Assembly (NCBI GenBank): GCA_023423605.1
Contig: JAFAFF010000221.1
Coordinates: 1-6,270 of the forward strand
Direction: 5' to 3'
From: Pseudomonadota bacterium
Lineage (GTDB): Bacteria > Pseudomonadota > Gammaproteobacteria > Xanthomonadales > Xanthomonadaceae
DNA length: 6,270 bases
The notes under the pieces were generated by a model that saw only the letters and a program-made list of their open reading frames with translations, was not told where the DNA came from and did not search any database. Shown in pieces: positions 1 to 5,176 of the stretch. The translations under genes and the position numbers were made by a program. The stretch's first letter is position 1, and every line of letters begins with the position of its first letter.

Positions 1-156
1 GTGGTGGAAACGCCGGTCAACCTGACCCCGGACCAGCGCAAGCTGATGGAACAGTTCGAAGCAACGTTCGTCGGAGAGGACGCGCGCAAGCACTCGCCGA
101 AATCGGCGACGTTCATCGATGGCGTCAAGGGGTTCTGGGACCGGATGACCTCCTGA
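1..156 (+). CDS. dnaJ: Chaperone protein DnaJ, C-terminal end (5'-truncated by the window)
   Basis: Frame 1 is open from the first base and ends at TGA 154-156, giving 51 residues that begin [20 protein letters not shown] and end in [14 protein letters not shown]. From memory this matches the extreme C-terminus of DnaJ: E. coli DnaJ has VVETPV, a Q/L-rich helix, then SP-x-S-x-x-FFDGVKKFFDDLT. This is the dimerisation tail after the substrate-binding domains; the J domain, Gly/Phe region and zinc-finger region lie outside the window. DnaJ is the cytosolic Hsp40 co-chaperone that delivers unfolded clients to DnaK and stimulates its ATPase. It usually sits at the end of a grpE-dnaK-dnaJ operon, which would lie to the left. 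The repeats that follow are consistent with this being the last gene of that operon. The first visible GTG is internal sequence, not a start. Confidence 0.93.
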   Translation: MVETPVNLTPDQRKLMEQFEATFVGEDARKHSPKSATFIDGVKGFWDRMTS

Positions 157-172
157 GCCCATGATGGATGCC

Positions 173-232
173 GGTGGGTGACGACCGTTGATGGTGGGTG
201 ACAGCCCCGGGTGGTGGGTGACGACCGTTGGT
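173..232 (+). repeat. Three tandem 20-bp repeat units downstream of dnaJ
   Basis: Three units begin at 173, 193 and 213, exactly 20 bp apart, each opening with the identical decamer GGTGGGTGAC. Units 1 (173-192) and 3 (213-232) match at 19 of 20 positions. Unit 2 (193-212) diverges in its second half (AGCCCCGGGT) and matches unit 3 at about 15 of 20. Only unit 3 is followed by the complementary arm that makes a hairpin, so units 1 and 2 look like left half-copies of a palindromic element. Slippage or partial duplication would produce this layout. The unit recalls the short palindromic elements that are abundant in Stenotrophomonas intergenic regions; that link is from memory. Confidence 0.75.
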
Positions 233-240
233 CGTCACTC
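216..240 (+). repeat. REP-like palindromic hairpin after dnaJ
   Basis: GTGACGACC (218-226) and GGTCGTCAC (230-238) form a perfect 9-bp stem around the 3-nt loop GTT. A G-U and a G-C pair could extend it to 216-240. The hairpin is preceded by GTGG and has no T-tract after it, since CCATCTCCCC follows. It is therefore more like a repetitive extragenic palindrome than a Rho-independent terminator. It could still stabilise the 3' end of the dnaJ transcript or block exonuclease. Resemblance to the SMAG family of Stenotrophomonas is an inference from the layout of a tetranucleotide before a perfect stem; the canonical GTAG is not present here. Confidence 0.7.
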
Positions 241-256
241 CATCTCCCCGATCGAA

Positions 257-273
257 GACGACCCTTGGTCCTC
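257..273 (+). repeat. Degenerate second copy of the palindrome
   Basis: GACGACC (257-263), loop CTT, and GGTCCTC (267-273) form a 7-bp stem with one C-C mismatch. The sequence closely follows the perfect hairpin upstream (same GACGACC arm, same GGTC start of the right arm, 3-nt loop), so it is probably a decayed copy of the same element. It ends 24 bp before the pyridoxal kinase ATG and overlaps the place where a -35 element would lie. Confidence 0.45.
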
Positions 274-285
274 ACTGCCTTCCAG

Positions 286-291
286 TAAAAT
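286..291 (+). promoter_or_regulatory. Candidate -10 box for a leaderless pyridoxal kinase mRNA
   Basis: TAAAAT matches the sigma-70 -10 consensus TATAAT at five of six positions. It ends exactly six bases before the ATG at 298, so a start site at the normal distance would fall on or beside the A of the ATG. No AGGAGG-like sequence precedes the ATG, which fits leaderless translation. A -35 element is poor: TTGGTC at 265-270 with a short 15-bp spacer is the best seen. The assignment is positional inference. Confidence 0.4.
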
Positions 292-297
292 GCGCCG

Positions 298-1206
298 ATG
301 AGCGCATCCCTTGAAAACCACCTGGTTCACGGTCGCCGCCAGCGGCCGGATGGTCCATCGCCTGTCGATGTCATTTCCGTGCAGTCCCAGCTGGTCTACG
401 GCCACGCCGGCAACAGCGCCGCCGTCCCGCCCCTGCGTGCGCTGGGCGTACGCGTTGCCGAGATCCCGACCACGCTGCTGAGCAACGCGCCGTTCTATGC
501 CACCACGCGTGGTCGCGTGCTGCCGGCGGATTGGTTTGCCGACCTGCTGCGCGGCACCAGCGAGCGCGGCCTGCCGCAGCGGGCCAGCATGCTGGTATCC
601 GGCTATTTCGGAAGTGTCGGCAACGGTACGGCGTTCGCCGACTGGCTCGATGAAACACTGCCGGCCTGCCCGCACCTGCGGTACTGCCTGGACCCGGTGA
701 TCGGCGATACCCACACCGGCCCTTATGTCGAGCCGGGCCTGGAAACCGTGTTCGCCGAACGGCTGCTGCCGCACGCCTGGCTGGTGACGCCCAATGCCTT
801 CGAACTGGGGCGGTTGACCGGATTGCCGGCACTGGCGCAGGACGACGCCATCGCCGCCGCGCGCGTGCTGCTCGAACGCGGCCCGCAGTGGGTGCTGGTC
901 CACAGTGTCGGTGGAACGCCGGGCGAGCTGGTCACGCTGGCGGTCGGTCGCGAGGGCGTCTGGCGCTGGACATCGCCCCTGCTGCCGGTCGATGTGGCCG
1001 GCACCGGCGACGTGCTGATGGCACTCATCGTGGCCTTCCTGCTGCGCGGCGAGAGCATGCAGCAGGCCATCTCGCGCGCGGTGGCCGGCACCCACGGTGC
1101 GCTGGAAGCCACGCTGGCCAGTGGCCATGAGGAATTCGACGTGCTGGCGGCCGCACCCGCCGCGCTGCAACAGCTCCATCGTTTTGCCGTGGAGCAACTG
1201 GCGTGA
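298..1206 (+). CDS. pdxK: Pyridoxal kinase (PdxK/PdxY family)
   Basis: This 302-residue cytosolic enzyme of the ribokinase-like superfamily phosphorylates pyridoxal, and probably pyridoxine and pyridoxamine, with ATP in the vitamin B6 salvage pathway. Family blocks are clear: VISVQSQLVYGHAGNSAAVP (25-44) at the substrate-binding start, the PTTLLSNAPFYATT region (57-70), LDPVIGD (131-137), TPNAFEL (164-170), and the anion-hole motif GTGD (235-238), whose D238 should be the catalytic base. The VQSQ block, the LLSN..Y segment, DPVIGD and GTGD (rather than GVGD) look closer to E. coli PdxK than PdxY; many databases may call it pdxY. The ATG at 298 leaves a 22-residue lead before the first strand, similar to E. 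coli PdxK. There is no visible ribosome binding site; see the TAAAAT box. Its stop overlaps the GTG of tyrA, implying co-transcription. Confidence 0.9.
   Translation: MSASLENHLVHGRRQRPDGPSPVDVISVQSQLVYGHAGNSAAVPPLRALGVRVAEIPTTLLSNAPFYATTRGRVLPADWFADLLRGTSERGLPQRASMLVSGYFGSVGNGTAFADWLDETLPACPHLRYCLDPVIGDTHTGPYVEPGLETVFAERLLPHAWLVTPNAFELGRLTGLPALAQDDAIAAARVLLERGPQWVLVHSVGGTPGELVTLAVGREGVWRWTSPLLPVDVAGTGDVLMALIVAFLLRGESMQQAISRAVAGTHGALEATLASGHEEFDVLAAAPAALQQLHRFAVEQLA
1191..1194 (+). promoter_or_regulatory. Ribosome binding site deciding the tyrA start
   Basis: GGAG lies 8 bases before the GTG at 1203, inside the end of the kinase gene. It supports GTG 1203 as the tyrA start despite the non-ATG codon. 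Confidence 0.5.
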
Positions 1207-2318
1207 GCCCCGCGCCGCGCGTGATCGGCATCGTCGGCAGCGCCGGGGCCTACGGCCGCTGGCTGACGCGCTTCTTCAGCGAGCGCCTGCAACTGCAGGT
1301 AATCGGCCATGACCCGGCCGATCCGCGGTCGCATGCACCCGAACAGCTGCTTGCCGACGCCGACGTGCTGGTCTTTTCCGCGCCGATCCGCCAGACGCCC
1401 GCGCTGATCGCCGACTACGTGCGGCAATCGGCTGGTCGTGAGCGTGGCCGGCTGTGGCTGGATGTCACCTCGGTCAAGGAAGCACCGGTACAGGCCATGC
1501 TGGCCTCGCAGGCCGATGTGGTCGGGCTGCATCCGATGACTGCGCCACCGAAGGCGCCGACCCTGAAGGGCAGGGTGATGGTGGTCTGCCAGGCGCGCCT
1601 GCACCAGTGGCAGCCATGGCTGCAGGAACTGTGTGGCGCGCTGCAGGCCGAATGCGTGCGCGCAACCCCGCAGCACCACGACAAGGTCATGGCGCTGGTA
1701 CAGGCCATGGTGCATGCCAGCCATCTTGCCCAGGCCGGCGTGCTGCGCCATTACGGCCCCGAGCTGGGCGACCTGGCGGCGCTGCTGCCCTACCGCTCCG
1801 CATCGTTCGAGCTGGATACGGCGATCATCGCGCGCATCCTTTCGCTCAATCCCGCCATCTACGAAGACATCCAGTTCGGCAACCCGCACGTGGCGCCCAT
1901 GCTGCAGCGCCTGATCGAACAGCTGCAGGTACTGCAGGCGCAGGTAGCGCAGGGCGATGACCAGGCGCGCGAACGTTTCCGCCGGCAGCTGCTGCATGAC
2001 AATCGCGAGGCCTTCGGCGAGCAGGTGCTGGCCGATGGCAATTACACGTTCGAGCGGGTGGGCTACCTGCTGGCGGACCTGACCGAACGCCAGTCGTTGT
2101 CGGTGCACCTGCCCGAAGACCGACCGGGCTCGCTGCGCGCGCTGCTGCACGTGTTCGAGCAGCACCGCATCAGCCTGGCATCGATCCATTCCTCGCGCAC
2201 GCCAGGCGGCGATGTGCACTTCCGGATCGGCTTCGTGCCGGGCAGCAATGAAGCGGACATCGCCGCCGCCGCCACTGAAGTGGACGACAGCGGCATCGGA
2301 CGCGTGCTGCCGCGCTGA
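1203..2318 (+). CDS. tyrA: Prephenate dehydrogenase with C-terminal ACT domain
   Basis: This 371-residue protein should convert prephenate to 4-hydroxyphenylpyruvate with NAD+, the committed step to tyrosine. An N-terminal Rossmann fold is shown by GSAGAYG (12-18), fitting GxxGxxG. D37 at the end of the second strand suggests NAD+ rather than NADP+. Family blocks follow: LDVTSVKEAPVQAML, GLHPM, then QHHDKVMALVQAMVHA, where H159 aligns with the catalytic histidine of E. coli TyrA (the VEHDQNMAF block). YRSASFELD (from 197) corresponds to the YRLELAM block. From about 297 to 360 an ACT-type domain (LSVHLPEDRPGSLRALLHVF...) probably gives feedback control by tyrosine or another amino acid. There is no chorismate mutase domain, unlike the E. 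coli T-protein. GTG 1203 overlaps the kinase stop by 4 bp (GTGA), so translation is likely coupled. Confidence 0.92.
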   Translation: MSPAPRVIGIVGSAGAYGRWLTRFFSERLQLQVIGHDPADPRSHAPEQLLADADVLVFSAPIRQTPALIADYVRQSAGRERGRLWLDVTSVKEAPVQAMLASQADVVGLHPMTAPPKAPTLKGRVMVVCQARLHQWQPWLQELCGALQAECVRATPQHHDKVMALVQAMVHASHLAQAGVLRHYGPELGDLAALLPYRSASFELDTAIIARILSLNPAIYEDIQFGNPHVAPMLQRLIEQLQVLQAQVAQGDDQARERFRRQLLHDNREAFGEQVLADGNYTFERVGYLLADLTERQSLSVHLPEDRPGSLRALLHVFEQHRISLASIHSSRTPGGDVHFRIGFVPGSNEADIAAAATEVDDSGIGRVLPR

Positions 2319-2324
2319 CGGTTT

Positions 2325-2350
2325 CATCCACAGACGGTGTGGATGGTTTT
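2325..2350 (+). terminator. Probable Rho-independent terminator of the pdxK-tyrA unit
   Basis: CATCCACA (2325-2332) and TGTGGATG (2338-2345) form a perfect 8-bp stem around GACGG, followed by GTTTT (2346-2350). It starts 6 bp after the tyrA stop. The T-tract is short and the stem is only half GC, so efficiency may be modest. Both arms also resemble DnaA boxes. Confidence 0.6.
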
Positions 2351-2360
2351 CGCACAAACA

Positions 2361-2369
2361 TGTGGATAA
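2361..2369 (-). promoter_or_regulatory. Perfect DnaA box
   Basis: TGTGGATAA on the plus strand reads TTATCCACA on the minus strand, identical to the strong E. coli R1/R4-type DnaA box. Two weaker versions lie just upstream in the hairpin arms: TCATCCACA at 2324-2332 (8 of 9) and CCATCCACA on the minus strand at 2346-2338 (7 of 9). No dnaA, dnaN or AT-rich unwinding region is nearby, so this is not evidence for oriC. A single 9-mer can occur by chance. Confidence 0.45.
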
Positions 2370-2413
2370 CAGCTCGCAGCCCTTGCAGTGAAAGGCTGTC
2401 AAGATGCATGGCT

Positions 2414-2441
2414 AAAAAATCACCATGTCGCGGCGCTGGCG
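2414..2441 (-). terminator. Weak candidate terminator for the minus-strand genes
   Basis: Read on the minus strand, CGCCA (2441-2437) and TGGTG (2425-2421) can pair with one G-U wobble around an 11-nt loop, followed after GA by six Ts (2419-2414). It lies 67 bp past the stop of the minus-strand gene ending at 2508. The stem is short and the loop long, so this is only a candidate; the T-run is the main reason to list it. Confidence 0.3.
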
Positions 2442-2447
2442 GGATCG

Positions 2448-2468
2448 GGCGCCGGGAGGAGCGGCGCC
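2448..2468. repeat. GC-rich inverted repeat in the convergent gap
   Basis: GGCGCCG (2448-2454) and CGGCGCC (2462-2468) form a 7-bp all-GC stem around the loop GGAGGAG (plus strand). It lies between the convergent tyrA and 2508-2708 genes. It may help end minus-strand transcription together with the T-run at 2419-2414, but the T-run is about 28 nt away, so it is not a standard terminator. Confidence 0.4.
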
Positions 2469-2507
2469 GGAGCAGCATCCTCGCCATCAACGCCGATGGT
2501 GTGGCCC

Positions 2508-2708
2508 TCAGAGGCTGAGCCGCAGGCTGCCATCGGCCGTGCTGAACTCGCGGCCATGGCGGACCAGCACCCTGCCATCCTGCAGTTCGTAGCGCGGTTC
2601 GGCCTCATCTCCGGAAGCGGCTTCGGACGGCCCGCCTTCCGGCTTGAACTCGATGACGACATGGCTGTCGCCGTTGGCATCGGTAACGGGAAACTGACGG
2701 AACGACAT
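2508..2708 (-). CDS. Small conserved-looking hypothetical protein, 66 residues
   Basis: I do not recognise this family. The product begins MSFRQFPVTDANGDSHVVIE and ends RVLVRHGREFSTADGSLRLSL. It is polar, with an acidic Gly/Pro/Ser/Glu-rich centre (about 22-39) between two segments with beta-strand character (SHVVIEFKP and YELQDGRVLVRHG). It has no signal peptide, membrane segment or Cys, so it is probably a small soluble cytosolic protein. The start is fixed by a near-perfect Shine-Dalgarno five bases upstream. The same frame stays open further upstream to 2867, but that part lies antisense-free inside the ABC transporter gene and has no comparable signal, so the ATG at 2708 is preferred. 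It lies 67 bp after the ABC transporter gene on the same strand and could share its transcript or have its own. Confidence 0.75.
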   Translation of the reverse strand: MSFRQFPVTDANGDSHVVIEFKPEGGPSEAASGDEAEPRYELQDGRVLVRHGREFSTADGSLRLSL

Positions 2709-2713
2709 CGTGT

Positions 2714-2720
2714 ACCTCCT
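2714..2720 (-). promoter_or_regulatory. Strong Shine-Dalgarno of the 66-residue protein
   Basis: On the minus strand AGGAGGT (2720-2714) lies five bases before the ATG at 2708. It is the best ribosome binding site in the window. It fixes the start of the small gene and argues that the gene is really translated. Confidence 0.8.
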
Positions 2721-2775
2721 CGGGCCTGCCATCTGGTTCGCGGAGCGTGCGCCGGGGCGTGTTAGCCGGGTGTGG

Positions 2776-4542
2776 TCAGTCGATGAACTGCAGCTTCGCC
2801 AGCTCGGCATACATGCCACCTTCGGCGAGCAGCTGTTCGTGCGTGCCCTGCGCGATGATGCGGCCATGGTCCATCACCACGATGCGGTCGGCCTTGAGGA
2901 TGGTCGCCAGGCGGTGGGCGATGACCAGCGTGGTGCGTCCCGCCATCAGCCGTTCCAGCGCCTGCTGCACCGCCCGTTCGCTCTGAGCGTCCAGGGCGCT
3001 GGTGGCTTCATCCAGCAGCAGGATGGGGGCATCCTTCAGCAGCGCGCGGGCGATCGCCACGCGTTGCTGCTGGCCGCCGGACAGGCGTGCGCCACGCTCG
3101 CCCAGCTCGCTGTCGTAGCCGTGGGGCAGGGCCCGCAGGAAGTCATCGGCCTCGGCGGCGCGCGCGGCGTCCTCCACCTCGGCATCGCTGGCCTGCAGCC
3201 GTCCATAGCGGATGTTGTCGCGCGCGCTGGCGGCGAACAGCGCCGGCTGCTGCGGCACCAGTGCCAGTTCATCGCGCAGCGCCGCCGGTTCCAGCGCGCG
3301 CAGGTCCACGCCATCCACGCACACGCGGCCGGACTGCGGATCGTGGAAACGCAGCAGCAGCTGCAGCACCGTGCTCTTGCCGGCCCCGGAAGGCCCCACC
3401 AGGGCTACGGTTTCGCCCGGCCGCACGTGCAGGCTGAAATGATCTAGGGCGGCGGCGTCCGGACGCTGCGGATAATGGAACACCACGTCCTCGAAGCGGA
3501 TCTCACCCTGCAGCGGCGATGGCAGCCGCGCCGGTGCCGCAGGGGCACGGATCTCCACGTCTTCCTGCAGCAGCTCGCCGATACGGCCCATGCCGCCGGA
3601 TGCACGTTGCAGTTCATTCCACACTTCGGCCAGCGCGCCCACCGAACCACCGCCGATCAGCGCATACAGGACGAACTGGCCGAGCGTACCGGCGGTCATC
3701 CGGCCAGCGATGACATCGTGCGCGCCCAGCCACAGCACGCCGACGATGGCGCCGAACACGAGCAGGATGGCGCTGGCGGTGACCAGCGACTGCGCGCGGA
3801 TGCGCCGCTTCGCCGCCTTGATGGCGTCGGCCAGCGCGCTGTTGAAACGTCCCTGCTCATAGGGCTCGCGGGCATGCGCCTGCACCGTGCGCACCGCGCC
3901 CAGCGTTTCCGCGGCCAGCGTGTTGGCGTCGGCGATGCGGTCCTGGCTGTCGCGCGCCACCGTGCGCAGGCGCCGTGCGCCGAGGATGATCGGCAGCACC
4001 GCCAGTGGAATGCCCAGCAGCGACCAGGCGGCCAGCCGCGGGCTGGTGACGAACAGCATCGCCAGGCTGCCGACCACGGTGACGCTGCTGCGCAGCGCCA
4101 CCGACATCGTCGAACCGATCACGCTGCGCAGCAGTTCGCTGTCGGCGGTGAGCCGCGATACCAGCTCGCCGCTGCGGGTGCGGTCGTGGAAGCCCGCACC
4201 CAGGGTGATGAGGTGCGCGTACAGCTGGCTGCGCAGGTCGGCCACCACCCGTTCGCCCAGCAGCGAGACGAAGAAGAAGCGCGCGGCGGTGGCCAGCGCC
4301 AGCACCACGGCCACCAGCATCAGCAGCGCGAATGCGCGGTTGATCTGCCCGCCGCTGTTGAAGCCATGGTCGATCATCTGCTTGACCGCCGGCGGCAGGC
4401 TCAGCGTAGCGGCCGACGAGACCGCCAGCGCGAACAGCCAGGCGGTGAACAGACCGAGGTGGCGATGCACGAAGGGCCACAGCGTGCGCAGGCTGCCAAG
4501 GCGATGCAGGGCCGGCTGGCCGGAAGGGGAAGACTCAGTCAT
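2776..4542 (-). CDS. MsbA-like ABC half-transporter (permease fused to ATPase)
   Basis: This 588-residue protein has a membrane domain followed by a nucleotide-binding domain, the layout of exporter half-transporters that work as dimers in the inner membrane. Six membrane helices are likely, near 30-50, 70-92, 147-166, 168-187, 254-274 and 284-304. The ATPase shows Walker A GPSGAGKST (383-391, K389), signature LSGGQQQR (from L487), Walker B ILLLDEATSALD with catalytic E512, and an H-loop in LVIAHRLAT. All key residues are intact. It resembles the MsbA-related lipid/drug exporter group, but no lpxK is adjacent, so it is probably not msbA; substrate unknown. The ATG at 4542 is chosen: it overlaps the yigZ stop by 8 bp, suggesting coupling. 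An in-frame ATG at 4563 would add seven residues and overlap 29 bp. Neither has a good ribosome binding site. Confidence 0.9.
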   Translation of the reverse strand: MTESSPSGQPALHRLGSLRTLWPFVHRHLGLFTAWLFALAVSSAATLSLPPAVKQMIDHGFNSGGQINRAFALLMLVAVVLALATAARFFFVSLLGERVVADLRSQLYAHLITLGAGFHDRTRSGELVSRLTADSELLRSVIGSTMSVALRSSVTVVGSLAMLFVTSPRLAAWSLLGIPLAVLPIILGARRLRTVARDSQDRIADANTLAAETLGAVRTVQAHAREPYEQGRFNSALADAIKAAKRRIRAQSLVTASAILLVFGAIVGVLWLGAHDVIAGRMTAGTLGQFVLYALIGGGSVGALAEVWNELQRASGGMGRIGELLQEDVEIRAPAAPARLPSPLQGEIRFEDVVFHYPQRPDAAALDHFSLHVRPGETVALVGPSGAGKSTVLQLLLRFHDPQSGRVCVDGVDLRALEPAALRDELALVPQQPALFAASARDNIRYGRLQASDAEVEDAARAAEADDFLRALPHGYDSELGERGARLSGGQQQRVAIARALLKDAPILLLDEATSALDAQSERAVQQALERLMAGRTTLVIAHRLATILKADRIVVMDHGRIIAQGTHEQLLAEGGMYAELAKLQFID

Positions 4543-5140
4543 GCGTGGGGCACTCAAGGACATCGCTCAGGCGGATACGGTTACGGGTGGCGTCGCGCAG
4601 GCGCGTTTTCAATGCATCGCACTGGTCCGCGGGCAGTTCCACGGTGACTGCCACGCCGCTGGCGTTGAAGGATTCATCCAGCTTGCGGGCGTCGTGCGCG
4701 GCCAGGGCGGCATGCAGCGCGCCCAGATCGTCGAAGGCCGCATGGATGCGCAGTTGCGCCATCGCCACCAGCGCCAGGCGCGGCGCGGTGCGCAGGCATT
4801 CGGCCGCGGTACCACCATAGGCGCGGACCAGGCCGCCGGCACCGAGCTTGATGCCGCCATACCAGCGCACCACCACCACCATCACCTGGTCAAAGCCCTG
4901 GCCGTCGATCGCCGCCAGGATCGGCCGGCCTGCGGTACCGGCAGGCTCGCCATCGTCGCTGGAACGGTATTCGCCACCGATACGGTAGGCCCAGCAGTTG
5001 TGGGTGGCATCGGGCACTGCCACCTGCTGCAGGAATTCCAGTGCCTGCCGGGCGTCCTGCACCGGTGCGGCATGGGCGAGGAAGCGGCTGTGCTTGATTT
5101 CGAGGACGTGCTGGACGGTAGCGGCGAGGGTATCGGGCAT
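4535..5140 (-). CDS. yigZ: YigZ family protein (IMPACT / UPF0029)
   Basis: This 201-residue cytosolic protein has the bacterial YigZ architecture. The N-terminal IMPACT domain (about 10-120) carries the hallmark blocks KHSRF (16-20), SSDDGEPAGTAGRPIL (60-75) and VVRWYGGIKLGAGGLVRAY (90-108). The C-terminal part (about 130-196) should be the ferredoxin-like DUF1949 domain. Length is typical. Biochemical role is unsettled; the eukaryotic relative IMPACT regulates the eIF2-alpha kinase Gcn2, while the bacterial proteins have been suggested to bind nucleic acid or ribosomes. It starts 36 bp after the stop of the candidate anti-sigma gene and its 3' end overlaps the ABC transporter start, so it likely belongs to a minus-strand operon. 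No Shine-Dalgarno is seen; a TAAACT sequence lies seven bases before the ATG, but without a -35 element. Confidence 0.9.
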   Translation of the reverse strand: MPDTLAATVQHVLEIKHSRFLAHAAPVQDARQALEFLQQVAVPDATHNCWAYRIGGEYRSSDDGEPAGTAGRPILAAIDGQGFDQVMVVVVRWYGGIKLGAGGLVRAYGGTAAECLRTAPRLALVAMAQLRIHAAFDDLGALHAALAAHDARKLDESFNASGVAVTVELPADQCDALKTRLRDATRNRIRLSDVLECPTHD

Positions 5141-5176
5141 CCGGCCGAGTTTACCGCGCCGGTCGAGCGCCGGCCC

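Noticed and set aside
723..2402. A 559-codon open frame on the minus strand, antisense to pdxK and tyrA
   Set aside because: Its product is rich in His, Gln and Arg with no recognisable family. It lies antisense to two genes with clear motifs. Long antisense frames are common in GC-rich DNA because stop codons are rare.
2374..2402. A minus-strand promoter from TTGACA at 2402-2397
   Set aside because: No -10-like hexamer lies 16-18 bp downstream (the region reads GCTGCGAG), and no minus-strand gene follows within the visible gap.
2319..2507. oriC or an origin-like region because of the DnaA box
   Set aside because: There is no dnaA, dnaN, rpmH or gyrB nearby, no AT-rich unwinding element, and only one perfect box.
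2709..2867. Upstream extension of the 66-residue protein frame to 2867
   Set aside because: It runs into the ABC transporter coding region in another frame, while the ATG at 2708 has a near-perfect Shine-Dalgarno at ideal spacing.
4868..4887. A run of CAC/ACC triplets looking like a poly-His stretch on the plus strand
   Set aside because: It is the reverse complement of the consecutive Val codons in the VMVVVVRWYGG block of YigZ.
5145..5152. A -10 box (TAAACT) for a leaderless yigZ
   Set aside because: It has only about four of six consensus matches and no -35 element. The preceding gene ends just 36 bp upstream, so read-through explains expression more simply.
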